DNA from: Asticcacaulis sp.
Lineage (GTDB): Bacteria > Pseudomonadota > Alphaproteobacteria > Caulobacterales > Caulobacteraceae
Reading direction: 5' to 3'
Assembly: GCA_024707255.1 (NCBI GenBank)
Contig: JANQAC010000002.1
Span: forward strand, 862,001 to 926,000
DNA length: 64,000 nt
This document shows positions 19,921 through 29,495 of this stretch, one piece after another; the stretch's first letter is position 1; each line of letters starts with the position of its first letter. The translations under genes and the position numbers were made by a program. The notes beneath the pieces are model-generated. The model did no database searches. It saw only the letters and a list, made by a program, of their open reading frames with translations, and was not told the DNA's origin.

Positions 19921-20772
19921 ATGTCTGATACGCGTATTCTGGTGTTCGGGAATGAAAAGGGCGGGGCGGGGAAGTCCACTGTGGCCATGCACGTGGCCGT
20001 GCATCTGCTGCATCTTGGCAAGCGCGTGGCCTTTATCGACCTCGACCTGCGCCAGCGGTCGCTTGCCCGTTTCTTCTCCAACCGCGTCAGGTGGGCGGCG
20101 GCCAATGAAAAGGCGTTGCCGATGGCCTTCGAGCCGCACCTGCACGACAAGCCGGCGTCGCTGCTGGCCGTGCCCGAAGCCGAGGCACGCCAGGCTTTCG
20201 ATCGCGCGCTTGATGAAGCCATTGAGCAGGCCGATTACATTATCATCGATACGCCGGGCGGTGATCACGTCCTGTCGCGCCGGGCCCACGCCGTGGCGCA
20301 CCTGATCATCACGCCGATGAATGACAGCTTTATCGATTTTGACCTGCTGGGTGAGGTCGATCCGGTGACACTCGATGTCAAGCGCCCGTCCATCTATGCC
20401 GAAACCGTGTGGAATTCGCGCAAACAGCGCGCTGTATGGGATGGTAAGTCGATCGACTGGATCGTGCTGCGCAACCGCCTGGCGGCCAATGAGGCGCGCA
20501 ACCGCAAGCGGGTCGATGAGCGCGTGCAGGCCCTCGGCAAGCGCGTCGGCTTCGAGGTTCTGGCCGGCCTGCGTGACCGCGTCATCTATCGGGAACTGTT
20601 TCCGTTTGGCCTGACCGTGGCCGACCTGTCGGCGGATATCCGTCCGGTGGCGGTGTCGCTGACTCATATCGCCGCGCGCGCTGAGCTACGGGCCCTGATG
20701 GGCTCGCTGGGCCTGGAAGCCGGCGCGGAAGTGCCGCACACAGCCGAAGACCTGGAGGCCGTGGACGCCTGA
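19921..20772 (+). CDS. mipZ: Division-plane positioning ATPase MipZ
   Basis: The 283-residue protein has the deviant Walker A NEKGGAGKST with signature Lys13 and Lys18, the DLDLRQRSLARFF switch region and DTPGGD Walker B. The stretches VTPMNDSF-like (ITPMNDSFIDFD), VLRNRLA, EARNRKR and RVIYRELFPFGLT match Caulobacter MipZ closely from memory. MipZ forms a gradient from the poles via ParB and blocks FtsZ assembly away from midcell. Its stop overlaps the start of a J-domain membrane protein by one base (TGATG). A CtrA-type box lies upstream. Confidence 0.94.
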   Translation: MSDTRILVFGNEKGGAGKSTVAMHVAVHLLHLGKRVAFIDLDLRQRSLARFFSNRVRWAAANEKALPMAFEPHLHDKPASLLAVPEAEARQAFDRALDEAIEQADYIIIDTPGGDHVLSRRAHAVAHLIITPMNDSFIDFDLLGEVDPVTLDVKRPSIYAETVWNSRKQRAVWDGKSIDWIVLRNRLAANEARNRKRVDERVQALGKRVGFEVLAGLRDRVIYRELFPFGLTVADLSADIRPVAVSLTHIAARAELRALMGSLGLEAGAEVPHTAEDLEAVDA

Positions 20773-21230
20773 TGGTGTGGGTCGCAAGTGCCATTGCGGT
20801 GTTTCTGTTCCTGGCCTGGGTCGGGAAGCAGTCGCGTCTGGGGCGCCTGAAAGCGGGGCCGTGGATAAACCAGTTTCGCACCCTGCGCAGCGTCATCAGC
20901 ATGGGGTTGGTGGTGCTGGGCGTCACAATGCTGTTGCGCGGCCTGATCTGGCAGGGGCTGGCGGCGTTTCTGGTGTCGTTTATCCTGGGCGGCAGTGTGC
21001 GTTACCAGACATACTTCCGCCAGCCCGAGGCCCCGGCGGCTGCCAGTTACAGTTCCGAAGAGATCAGGGCCTATAACACGCTGGGCCTGGCCATCGGCGC
21101 GGACCGCAAGGCCATCAAGGAGGCATGGAAGCGGCTGATGAAGACGGCGCATCCGGATCAGGGCGGGGATGTCGGCCGCGCCAGTGCGCTGAATGCGGCA
21201 CGGGATGTGTTGTTGAAGCGCCGTCGCTAA
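20772..21230 (+). CDS. Membrane-anchored J-domain protein
   Basis: The 152-residue protein has hydrophobic segments at residues 1-16 and about 44-75, then a linker and a C-terminal J domain. The J domain shows YNTLGLAIGADRKAIKEAWK and the HPD motif in KTAHPDQGG, needed to stimulate DnaK ATPase. This is the DjlA/TIM14-like topology with the J domain facing the cytoplasm. Overlap of its ATG with the mipZ stop implies translational coupling, a hint of a link to division or simply shared regulation. Confidence 0.85.
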   Translation: MVWVASAIAVFLFLAWVGKQSRLGRLKAGPWINQFRTLRSVISMGLVVLGVTMLLRGLIWQGLAAFLVSFILGGSVRYQTYFRQPEAPAAASYSSEEIRAYNTLGLAIGADRKAIKEAWKRLMKTAHPDQGGDVGRASALNAARDVLLKRRR

Positions 21231-21235
21231 ACTTA

Positions 21236-21252
21236 TGGGGCCTCAGGCCCCA
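21236..21252. terminator. Hairpin between convergent genes
   Basis: TGGGGCCT and AGGCCCCA form a tight palindrome between the J-domain gene and the convergent carboxypeptidase gene. No T run follows on either side, so it is only a possible terminator. Confidence 0.35.
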
Positions 21253-21265
21253 AACCCCATTAGCT

Positions 21266-22784
21266 TTAAGCGTCCGGCTTGATCACCATGCAGTCCAGGT
21301 GCTTGGCCGATATATCCTTGCAGGCGGCCGACGCCTGGGCCTTGGTCAGGGTGACGAAGCGCGTGCGATACCAGCCATTATCGTTCTTGCTGATGTCGGT
21401 AGTGCCGTTGGCCAGATGGTTGCTGAACTTCGACTTCATCTTCTTGGCCCAGTCATTGGCCAGGCTCTTGTCCTTGAAGGCGCCAATCTGGACAGCATAG
21501 ACGGCCGTCGGATCTTTCTTCTTTTTGCCCTTAGCCGCCTTGTCAGCCAGCGCCGCTTTCTTTGACTTGGCAGTTGTTTGGGCAGTTGGCTTGTCGGCCG
21601 CGGCCACCTTGGTCGCCGGCTTCTTCACCAGGGCGGCGGTGTTGGTGGCGGCGCTCAGGGTCTGGGCGACAGCCGGGGCCTTGATGGTCGAGCTGGCGCG
21701 CTGGACATCGACATCTGACGCATTGGCCTGTTCGCTGCCCTCAAGCGTTTCGCGCAGTTGCGCATCGCTGAGAGGCGCGTTGCCGCCCACCACATCACCG
21801 TTATCCGCCAATATGGTGTAGGGTTGCGGACCTTCCGGCATCCGTGCCTCGGCATCCATGGCGCGGGTAAATTCATTCTGCGCGATCTCGATCCGCTCGC
21901 CGCGGTCACGGCGGGCAATGACGTCGAAACCGGTATTCATCAGGGCGGTGACGTGCTCGCGGCGCTGCGTCTTGTTCGAGCCGCCCAGCATGACGGCGAT
22001 CAGGCGGTGATTATTGCGCACGCCGGAAGCGACCAGGTTATAGCCAGCGGCATTGGTGAAGCCGGTCTTCATGCCGTCGATGCCCGGCATACTGCGCAGG
22101 GGATTGTGGTTCACATAGGTACGGCCGCGGAATTCCTGCGAGGGCAGGTTGAAATAGTCATAATACTGCGGATAGTCGCGCATCACGGCGCGCGCCAGGA
22201 TGGCCAGGTCGCGGGCCGAGGATATCTGGCGCGGATCGGGCAGGCCGTTGGCGTTGACGAAGCGCGTATGCGTCATGCCCAGTTCCTGCGCCTTGATCGT
22301 CATCATGGCGGCGAAGCGTTCCTCTGAGCCGCCGCCGATCTTTTTCGGCCAGGGCCACGGCCAGGTCGTTGGCCGAATAGAGGGCGATCAGGCGCATGGC
22401 GGTATCGACATCGATGGTATCGCCCGGCCGGAGATAAACCTTCACCGGCGCCTGTGAGGTGGCGTGGGCGCTCATGGTGATCTGGTCGGTCGGTTTCAGC
22501 GTGCCGTGCGCCAAGGCATCGAAGGCCATATAGAGGGTCATGATCTTGGTCAGCGAGGCGGGATAGCGGGCCGAGTCGGCGCGCTGGGCATAAAAGACCT
22601 CGCCCGATTGGGCATCGACCACGATAGCGGCGTAACGGGCGTTATCGGTCAGGTCCTGGGCGGCGGCAGGCAGGGCTATCAGGAAAACAGCCGAAGCCGC
22701 GAGAACGGCGGCTTTCAGCCCCTTGTTCCCGTTTGATATTGTCTCGCCAGCCCGTTTAAATATCCACCCGATCCTACGCATCAA
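21266..22784 (-). pseudogene. D-alanyl-D-alanine carboxypeptidase with C-terminal SPOR domain (frameshifted as sequenced)
   Basis: The reconstructed product is about 505 residues. A signal peptide ends ALPAAAQ; the PBP5-type motifs are SLTK (Ser77-Lys80), SAND and DGMKTGFTN. A Lys/Ala/Pro-rich linker then leads to a SPOR domain (YAVQIGAFKDKSLANDWAKK) that binds denuded glycan at the septum. It trims the terminal D-Ala of peptidoglycan stem peptides in the periplasm. The frame breaks at the T5 run 22341-22345; removing one base restores AEKIGGGSEERFAAMM. Likely a sequencing indel. A CtrA-type box is 177 bases upstream of the start. Confidence 0.9.
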
Positions 22785-22960
22785 AACCTATCCTCAACTC
22801 GTTACACACGCGATTTGCACATTCAGATTGCCGCCGGACGCCCCAATGAGAAACCTGGTAAATATGAAAACCGTGTCCCTTAAAATAAGAAAACAATGTG
22901 TTCTCAATGTGAGCGCTATAACATCATAACGTCAGAGACTTAGTCTGTCGTGAATTTTCC

Positions 22961-22975
22961 TTAAGCAAACCTTAA
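22961..22975. promoter_or_regulatory. CtrA-type box between the dacA-like gene and phasin
   Basis: TTAA-GCAAACC-TTAA is an exact TTAA-N7-TTAA match, 177 bases upstream of the carboxypeptidase start (minus strand) and about 280 upstream of the phasin. The carboxypeptidase is the nearer candidate target. Motif-based inference. Confidence 0.45.
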
Positions 22976-23115
22976 GCTCACCGTAACGTGACCGCAGGCT
23001 GGCCATTTCGCGCTGGTTATGCGCCTTTCACCATGCGAGACAACCACCGCGTTCATCAAGTTGCCAAGAAACTCCCATATGAGGAGAATCCGCAGGTCTG
23101 TAGGTTGTAAAATTT

Positions 23116-23154
23116 TTGTGCAGCGCAACATAAAGATTGACGTTATGCTGCGCT
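23116..23154. promoter_or_regulatory. Palindromic TGC-rich cluster upstream of phasin, candidate PhaR operator
   Basis: TTGTGCAGCGCAACA (23116-23130) is a near-palindrome, and AGCGCAACATAA (23122-23133) is complementary to TTATGCTGCGCT (23143-23154) at 11 of 12 positions. PhaR repressors of phasin genes bind TGC-rich palindromes in related bacteria. Assignment to PhaR is inference. Confidence 0.35.
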
Positions 23155-23257
23155 TGCGTTATATAAGCATCAACCGGGCAGAAGGTCCGATATCCAAGTT
23201 CAAGCGTTCAGGGATGTCGGGGATTGGCCCACGCATCATATGAAAAAGGAGTTACCC

Positions 23258-23696
23258 ATGTCGGAAGCTGCTGAAACCGTAAAAGCCACTGTCGAAAAGT
23301 TCACCACCGCTGGCAACCAGGCGTTCAAGGACACGGTCGAAAAAGACCCTGGCCGGCATCAATGAAGCCAATGGCCTGGCCAAGGGCAATGTTGAAGCCG
23401 TCGTCGAAAGCCTGACCGCCGCCACCAAGGGCGCGGAAACGGTTGGCGCCCAGGCCATCGCCTTCTCCAAGAAGAACTGGGAAGAGGCCGTGACCGCCGC
23501 CAAGACGCTGCAAGGCGCCAAGAGCATTCAGGAAGTCATCGAGCTGCAATCGAAGTACGCCAAGTCCTCGATGGAATCCTATGTCTCGGAACTGAACCTG
23601 CTGACCGAAACCCTGTCGGCCTCGTTCAAGGACACCTTCAAGCCGATCAATGCGCGCATGACCGCCGCCGTCGAGAAGTTCCAGTCCTATCGTTAA
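23258..23696 (+). pseudogene. Phasin family protein (frameshifted as sequenced)
   Basis: ATG 23258, with Shine-Dalgarno AAGGAG, begins MSEAAETVKATVEKFTTAGN. The frame breaks at the A5 run 23340-23344; removing one A continues with TLAGINEANGLAKGNVEAVV and later FSKKNWEEAVTAAKTLQGAK and SKYAKSSMESYVSELNLLTE, giving 145 residues. Amphipathic helices of this type, free of Cys and Trp-poor, define phasins that coat polyhydroxyalkanoate granules. A terminator follows. The break is probably a sequencing indel. Confidence 0.87.
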
Positions 23697-23730
23697 ATAA
23701 ATCCGGCCTTCGGGTCAGATGATTTTTTAA

Positions 23731-23758
23731 AACCCCGTGCCATCAGGCGCGGGGTTTT
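23731..23758 (+). terminator. Rho-independent terminator of the phasin gene
   Basis: AACCCCGTGCC and GGCGCGGGGTT pair around ATCA with one T-G wobble and are followed by five T residues, about 35 bases after the phasin stop. Confidence 0.85.
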
Positions 23759-23932
23759 TCATTTGGCGGCGCCGCAAAAAATCCGCCTGCCGTTTTTTAA
23801 ATTTTGACTCTTAACAGGCGCGCAATTGGACTATCTTGTGGCCTGGTCTGCATTGCGGCTTGCAATCAGGCGACTCCGCCATATCTATTAGCGGAGAGTG
23901 CGTAAAGCACCCAAGGCACAGAACATACTGAG

Positions 23933-24301
23933 ATGAGACGGGTTTTGACAGACATAGAGCAACAGGTGGTCATGGCGGCCGACAAGGGCACGGTGACTCG
24001 CCCCGGACAGACGCCCGGCCTGCTGATCGACACCAAGCCGAAGGCGCAAAAGCCCTCACTTTATCGTGTTTTGATCCTGAACGACGACTACACGCCAATG
24101 GAGTTTGTCGTTTACGTGCTTGAGCGATTCTTCAATAAATCGCGTGAGGATGCCACCCTGATCATGCTGCATGTCCATCAAACCGGAGTGGGGGTCTGCG
24201 GCGTATATACCTACGAGGTGGCGGAAACCAAGGTGGCGCAGGTGGTGGATATGGCCCGTCGCCATCAGCATCCGCTCCAGTGTACGATGGAGAAAGACTG
24301 A
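23933..24301 (+). CDS. clpS: ATP-dependent Clp protease adaptor ClpS
   Basis: The 122-residue protein has the ClpS core [40 protein letters not shown] and ends [15 protein letters not shown]. ClpS binds N-degron substrates through its hydrophobic pocket and delivers them to ClpAP. The first 40 or so residues form the usual flexible extension; a Met at codon 14 (MAADKG) is an alternative start. clpA lies 252 bases downstream, and the gap contains a relic of a second clpS 3' end. Confidence 0.95.
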   Translation: MRRVLTDIEQQVVMAADKGTVTRPGQTPGLLIDTKPKAQKPSLYRVLILNDDYTPMEFVVYVLERFFNKSREDATLIMLHVHQTGVGVCGVYTYEVAETKVAQVVDMARRHQHPLQCTMEKD

Positions 24302-24335
24302 CGGAGACAGGCTGAGGGCGACAAAAGAGAAGTGC

Positions 24336-24378
24336 CCGTCATCAGCATCCATTGCAGTGTACGATGGAGAAGGACTGA
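24336..24378 (+). pseudogene. Relic of a second clpS 3' end
   Basis: This stretch repeats the last 42 bases of clpS (24259-24301). In frame it encodes [13 protein letters not shown] and a TGA stop, identical in protein to the clpS C-terminus but with synonymous changes (CCA TTG for CCG CTC, AAG for AAA). Nothing upstream of it resembles clpS. It looks like the tail of a diverged second copy or a recombination scar. Confidence 0.75.
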
Positions 24379-24553
24379 GGAGGGGGGATTACGGACGGCC
24401 GGGATTTTATCTGAGTTCTGAAGGGAGAATTCAGATCAGGTTCAGACTGAAGGGGCCAGAATGAGCATGGTTAATTTTCTAAACCACGCGTTAAGAATTC
24501 GGGTCCAGAGTTTGAGTTGAGTAAAGCGTTTTCAAGTTTTATCGGAGGTCGTC

Positions 24554-26865
24554 ATGCCGTCATTTTCCAGCGCATTAGAAGAGACCCTGCATCGCGCAGT
24601 CGGTCACGCCAATGCCCATCATCATGAATATGCGACGCTTGAGCACCTCCTGCTGGCCCTGATCGATGATGTCGATGCCGCGGCCGTCATGAGTGCCTGC
24701 AACGTCGATCTGCCCAAGCTGCGCACAGCGCTTGACGCCTATATCGAAACCGACCTGAAATCATTGGTCGAACCCAGTTCGGAAGAAGCCAAGCCCACGG
24801 CCGGCTTCCAGCGCGTCATCCAGCGCGCGGTGATCCATGTCCAGAGCTCCGGCCGCGATGAAGTGACCGGCGCTAATGTCCTGGTCGCCATCTTTTCTGA
24901 GCGCGAATCGCACGCCGCCTTCTTCCTGCAAGAGCAGGAGATGACGCGCTATGACGCGGTCAATTACATCGCTCATGGCATCGCCAAGAAGCCCGGCGCG
25001 TCCGAACCACGCGTCGTGCGCGGCGCCACGGAAGACAATGCCGGCACGGAAGAGAAGGGCAAGGGCGGTTCCACCGATGCGCTCGCGGCCTATTGCGTCG
25101 ACCTCAACGAGAAGTCGCGCCACGGCAAGGTCGATCCGCTGATCGGCCGTTCGGCCGAGGTCGAGCGCGCCATCCAGATCCTGTGCCGCCGCACCAAGAA
25201 CAATCCGCTGTTGGTCGGCGATCCGGGGGTTGGCAAGACGGCCATCGCCGAGGGGCTGGCCAAGAAGATCGTCGATGGCGAGGTGCCGGACGTTCTGGCC
25301 GGCGCCACGATCTACTCGCTCGACATGGGCACGCTTTTGGCGGGCACCCGCTATCGCGGTGACTTCGAGGAGCGCGTCAAGCAGGTCGTAAAGGAACTGG
25401 AGGCGCACCCCAATGCCGTCCTGTTCATCGATGAAATCCACACGGTCATCGGTGCCGGCGCCACCTCCGGCGGGGCGATGGATGCCTCTAACCTGCTGAA
25501 GCCGGCGCTGGCGGCGGGCACCCTGCGCTGTATGGGCTCGACCACCTACAAGGAATATCGTCAGCACTTCGAGAAAGACCGCGCCCTGGTGCGTCGCTTC
25601 CAGAAGATCGATGTCAACGAGCCGACGCTGGATGACACCATCAAGATTCTGAAAGGTCTCAAGCCCTACTATGAGACCTTCCACCATCTGAAATACACCG
25701 ACGCCGCCATCAAGACGGCGGTGGAGCTGTCGGCGCGCTATATCACCGACCGCAAGCTGCCGGACAAGGCGATCGACGTGATCGACGAGGCTGGCGCCCT
25801 GCAGATGGTCATGCCGGAAAACAAGCGCCGCAAGGTGATTGGTCCGAAGGAAATCGAGTACGTGGTCTCCAAGATTGCTCGCATTCCGTCGAAGTCCGTC
25901 TCGCGTGACGACACCACGGCCCTGCGCGACCTGAAGGCCGACCTCAACCGCACGGTCTTCGGTCAGGACGAGGCCATCGAGCAACTGTCCACGGCCGTCA
26001 AGATGGCCCGCGCCGGTCTGCGCGATCCGCAAAAGCCGGTGGGTTGCTACCTGTTCTCCGGCCCGACCGGCGTCGGCAAGACCGAAGTGGCCAAGCAACT
26101 GGCCGCCACCATGGGCGTCGAGCTCCTGCGTTTCGACATGTCGGAATATATGGAGCGCCACACCGTCTCGCGTCTGATTGGCGCCCCTCCGGGCTATGTC
26201 GGTCACGACCAGGGCGGTCTGCTCACCGATGCCGTCGATCAGCAGCCGCATTCGGTAGTCCTGCTCGACGAAATCGAAAAGGCGCACCCGGATATCTACA
26301 ATATCCTGCTCCAGGTCATGGACCATGGCCAGTTGACGGACGCGGTCGGCAAGAAGGTCGATTTCCGCAATGTCATCCTGATCATGACCACCAATGCCGG
26401 TGCTTCAGATAACCAGAAGAACTCGATCGGTTTCGGCCGTGAGAAGGTTTCGGGTGAAGACGAACAGGCCATCAAGCGCCTGTTCACACCGGAATTCCGC
26501 AACCGTCTCGATGCGATCGTCACCTTCAAGCAACTGAAGCCGGACGTGATCAGCCAGGTCGTCCAGAAGTTCATCCTGCAACTGGAAATGCAACTGGCCG
26601 ATCGTCATATCTCGATCGAACTGACCGACGAGGCCGCTGCCTGGCTGGCCGAAAACGGTTACGACGAACTGTATGGCGCCCGTCCGCTGGCCCGCGTCAT
26701 CCAGGAAAACATCAAGAAGCCGCTGGCCGACGAAATCCTCTTCGGCAAGCTGGTCAAGGGGGGCATATCCTGGTGAAACTGGCCGATGGCAAGATCGCCT
26801 TCGATATTACGCCCTCGCAAAAGGGCGCCGACAAGCCGGGCGCAAAAGCTGAAATCGTAGACTAG
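24554..26865 (+). pseudogene. clpA: ATP-dependent Clp protease ATP-binding subunit ClpA (frameshifted near the 3' end)
   Basis: The N-domain (SFSSALEETLHRAVGHANAH), AAA1 with Walker A GDPGVGKT, and AAA2 with GPTGVGKT and LLDEIEKAHPDIYN are all intact. ClpA unfolds substrates for ClpP and takes N-degron cargo from ClpS. As sequenced, the frame ends at 26776 after KLVKGGISW. Adding one base at the G6 run 26758-26763 restores GGHILVKLADGKIAFDI and a stop at 26865, giving about 770 residues, the normal ClpA length. The shift is probably a sequencing indel, and even unrepaired only the last 30 residues would be lost. A terminator follows. Confidence 0.94.
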
Positions 26866-26926
26866 AGGCAAGCCCCTAGGACCGGATCATTGACAGCGTG
26901 TGTTGATACGCTGGCGGTTAAATAAC

Positions 26927-26962
26927 AAAGCCCTTCGGTGCAAACTGGAGGGCTTTTTTTTG
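26927..26962 (+). terminator. Rho-independent terminator of clpA
   Basis: AAGCCCT and AGGGCTT arms flank a short loop and are followed by eight T residues, about 60 bases after the clpA stop. Confidence 0.8.
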
Positions 26963-26964
26963 TA

Positions 26965-26987
26965 CCTCCCCGGCTGCGCCGGGGAGG
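26965..26987. repeat. Short G/C palindrome
   Basis: CCTCCCCGGC and GCCGGGGAGG are perfect arms around TGC. The sequence resembles the core of the longer palindromic repeats at 11176 and 60465. Confidence 0.6.
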
Positions 26988-27042
26988 GGGACCGCACGAC
27001 ACCGCGAAGCTGTTAGATGCGGTGCTGGGGTTTCTTGTTTTC

Positions 27043-28358
27043 TTAAAGGATTGGGTAGTGTTGAGTGCATGTGTCAGTTTGCTCATCCGGCATGTATAGT
27101 CTTCCGGCGAATTCAACTGGATGCCAGGTCGAAGGCTTGAACTCGACCTTCAAATCTTCCGGTTTTTGGCCTTCTTCGGCACAGGCCGCGTGGCTGGCAA
27201 CAACGGTCCAACGGCCCTGCCGCACCATCAGCAGGGTAGCCAGTCGCCAGGTGCTGACATCCTTACGCACGTTTCGATCGAGTATCACCACGTCGTCACT
27301 GCCGTCATGATTAATGTCTGAGACCATGGCCATGCAGGCTTTCGGATTGTGGCTGGTAAAACAAGGCGGCAGGCCGTGATATGCCGGTTTCATCCATGTT
27401 TCACGCATCGGGGGCTCGGTCGCCCAGGGCAGGACAATGGTGCGATCGGCGAGAGCCTTTGCCAGGGATTCAGGGAGCGGTTTTGAAAGCGGCAGCCGCG
27501 CGATATGCGTGAGCAGCGGTGCCATAGCGCGCGCCTGATTAAGTTCGCCAGCAGGAGCGGGAATCGTATTCTCTCGAACCATGCAATCACTGTCGAAGAA
27601 ATTGACCGCGTGTCCGTTTATCCACAACATATCCAAGGCTTGGGCGGGGAAGTTGATTTGTCCATTTCCTACAGTAGCCAACTCCGTCTGGCATAGGCGC
27701 ATACGTACAGTGCTTTGCCACTCGCCACGCTTGAGTTGAAAGATAGTCAGTCTGTGCCCGACAGCCGGTTTGATGTATTCCTCCCATGTGCCGATAGTCT
27801 GAGCGTCGATAATAATCTCACCCTGGCTATCGCCGGTCAGGTCTGCCATGTGCAATACGCATTCGCCGGTAGCGTAGGTCTTTGGCGGCAGGAGACAGGG
27901 TAAGCGGTAACGCCATGTCTGCCAGAATCTTTTCCGGAATTTGCTGGCCGGATAACAAATCTTGCCGCAGGGTCTTACCATCGAGAGGCATCCGCAGTTC
28001 GTTGAAACGAGTTTCCTTTTCCTGGATATTGCTCCCCCCCCAAATGATCTCCGCCCCAATATGTTATGTGGCCAGATTCAAACCATTGCTCCTGAACAGC
28101 TACCGAGGTCTGACGGATTTTGTCTGTCGTGCCGCGTATTTCCAGATCGTGTAAGGCATCCAGTCCGGCCTTTCCGGAACGTAGTTTCAGATACCCCCAG
28201 TCTGCGCGATCCAGCGGAATCAGGCCCAGGTTTATTCCGAGTGCTTCAGCGGGCACACATATAGCTGCAACCCGCGCCTTCGGCACATAGTTGGCGGTGA
28301 CACCGTAACCAACAATTACGACGACTATTACAGCCAGTCCCCTGAGTAGCCATTTCAT
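27043..28358 (-). pseudogene. Exported protein with FG-GAP/VCBS-like Asp-rich motifs (two frameshifts as sequenced)
   Basis: Starting at ATG 28358 (Shine-Dalgarno GGGGG), a signal anchor MKWLLRGLAVIVVVIVGYGV leads the protein. The frame breaks at the C8 run 28034-28041 and again at T3 27881-27883. Removing one base at each gives a continuous product of about 437 residues including SNIQEKETRFNELRMPLDGK and AKTYATGECVLHMADLTGD. Two segments, DLTGDSQGEIIID and DINHDGSDDVVILD, resemble calcium-binding FG-GAP/VCBS repeats. No enzyme motif is seen. It probably faces the periplasm. The DUF4153 protein 1.1 kb away carries a similar motif. Confidence 0.65.
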
Positions 28359-28486
28359 ATTAATCCCCCGGTTTTGCACTATGCTACCAGAGATTTAATG
28401 CGACACCAGTGTCTATTAATTCGCACGAAAACCTCGCAATCGTAACCGTACCTCCTACATAAGGCGCTGAAACCGGAGTGCACCGC

Positions 28487-29482
28487 ATGATACCATTTTC
28501 CATTCTCGACCTGTCGCAGATTTCCGAAGGCAGCAGCATCAGCGATGCCCTGGTCAATTCGGCGAAGATGGCGCAGGCGGCGGAGGGCGCGGGATATAAG
28601 CGCTACTGGCTGGCCGAACACCATGGGATGCCGGGTATCGCCTCGGCGGCCACTTCCATCGTCATCGGCCATGTTGGGGCGGCGACGAAGACCATCCGCA
28701 TCGGTTCTGGCGGCATCATGCTGCCCAACCATTCGCCGCTGGTGATCGCCGAGCAGTTCGGCACGCTGGAAGCGCTCAATCCGGGCCGGGTCGATCTCGG
28801 TATCGGCCGCGCCCCCGGCACCGACATGATGACGGCGCGCGCCCTGCGCCGAAATATGGATGCCGGTGTTGAGAGTTTTCCCAACGATATCCTTGAGTTG
28901 CAGCATCTGCTTGGCGAACCGGATGAGGGCCAGCGCATTCTGGCCGTGCCGGGCGCCAATAGCCAGGTGCCGATCTGGCTGCTCGGTTCCTCACTCTACA
29001 GCGCCCAACTCGCGGCGCAACTGGGGCTGCCCTATGCCTTCGCCTCGCACTTCGCGCCGGAACTTTTGTTCGATGCGCTCCAGCTTTACCGCCAGCATTT
29101 CCGACCTTCGGCGACGCTCAACAAGCCGCACACCATGGTCGGCGTCATGGGCGTGGCGGCGGACAGCGATGCCGAGGCGGAATATCTCTACACCTCGATG
29201 CAGCAGTCCTTCGCCAACCTGCGCCGTAACGTGCGTGTGCCATTCCCGAGGCCGAGCTATGACGCTGTGGCCGCCCTGACGCCGGAAGAGACCACCATGA
29301 TCGACCATATGCTCCGCTACGCCATGGTCGGCTCGCCGGCCACGATCGAAAAGCGACTCGGCAGCTTTCTGGAGCAAACCCAGGCCGACGAACTGATCAT
29401 TTCCATGCCGATCCACGATATCGCCGCGCGTCTGAAATCGGTGGACCTGTTCGCCGGTCTGCCGTTTATGCAGAAGGCTTGA
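28487..29482 (+). CDS. Luciferase-like (LLM class) flavin-dependent monooxygenase
   Basis: The 331-residue protein opens [20 protein letters not shown] and has [40 protein letters not shown] and [14 protein letters not shown], the core of LLM enzymes related to the MsnO8 subgroup. These bind FMN from a partner reductase and oxidise small organics; the substrate is unknown. ATG 28487 has Shine-Dalgarno GGAG at a good distance; GTG 28478 overlaps it and is less likely. Confidence 0.88.
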   Translation: MIPFSILDLSQISEGSSISDALVNSAKMAQAAEGAGYKRYWLAEHHGMPGIASAATSIVIGHVGAATKTIRIGSGGIMLPNHSPLVIAEQFGTLEALNPGRVDLGIGRAPGTDMMTARALRRNMDAGVESFPNDILELQHLLGEPDEGQRILAVPGANSQVPIWLLGSSLYSAQLAAQLGLPYAFASHFAPELLFDALQLYRQHFRPSATLNKPHTMVGVMGVAADSDAEAEYLYTSMQQSFANLRRNVRVPFPRPSYDAVAALTPEETTMIDHMLRYAMVGSPATIEKRLGSFLEQTQADELIISMPIHDIAARLKSVDLFAGLPFMQKA

Positions 29483-29495
29483 GGCGAATAGGCGC

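Larger units (their letters stand above)
22785..23257. other. Gene-free region between dacA-like gene and phasin
   Basis: These 473 bases are more AT-rich than the coding regions. They hold a CtrA-type box (22961-22975), a TGC-rich palindromic cluster just upstream of the phasin (23116-23154) and a Shine-Dalgarno AAGGAG at the phasin start. A 74-codon open frame at 23019-23243 has unlikely composition and no start signal, so I do not call it a gene. Confidence 0.6.

Noticed and set aside
23019..23243. 74-codon open frame in the dacA-phasin gap
   Set aside because: No Shine-Dalgarno, atypical composition, and it crosses the probable phasin promoter.
24761..26326. Open frame of about 520 codons opposite clpA
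   Set aside because: Same reason; the sense strand is unmistakable ClpA.
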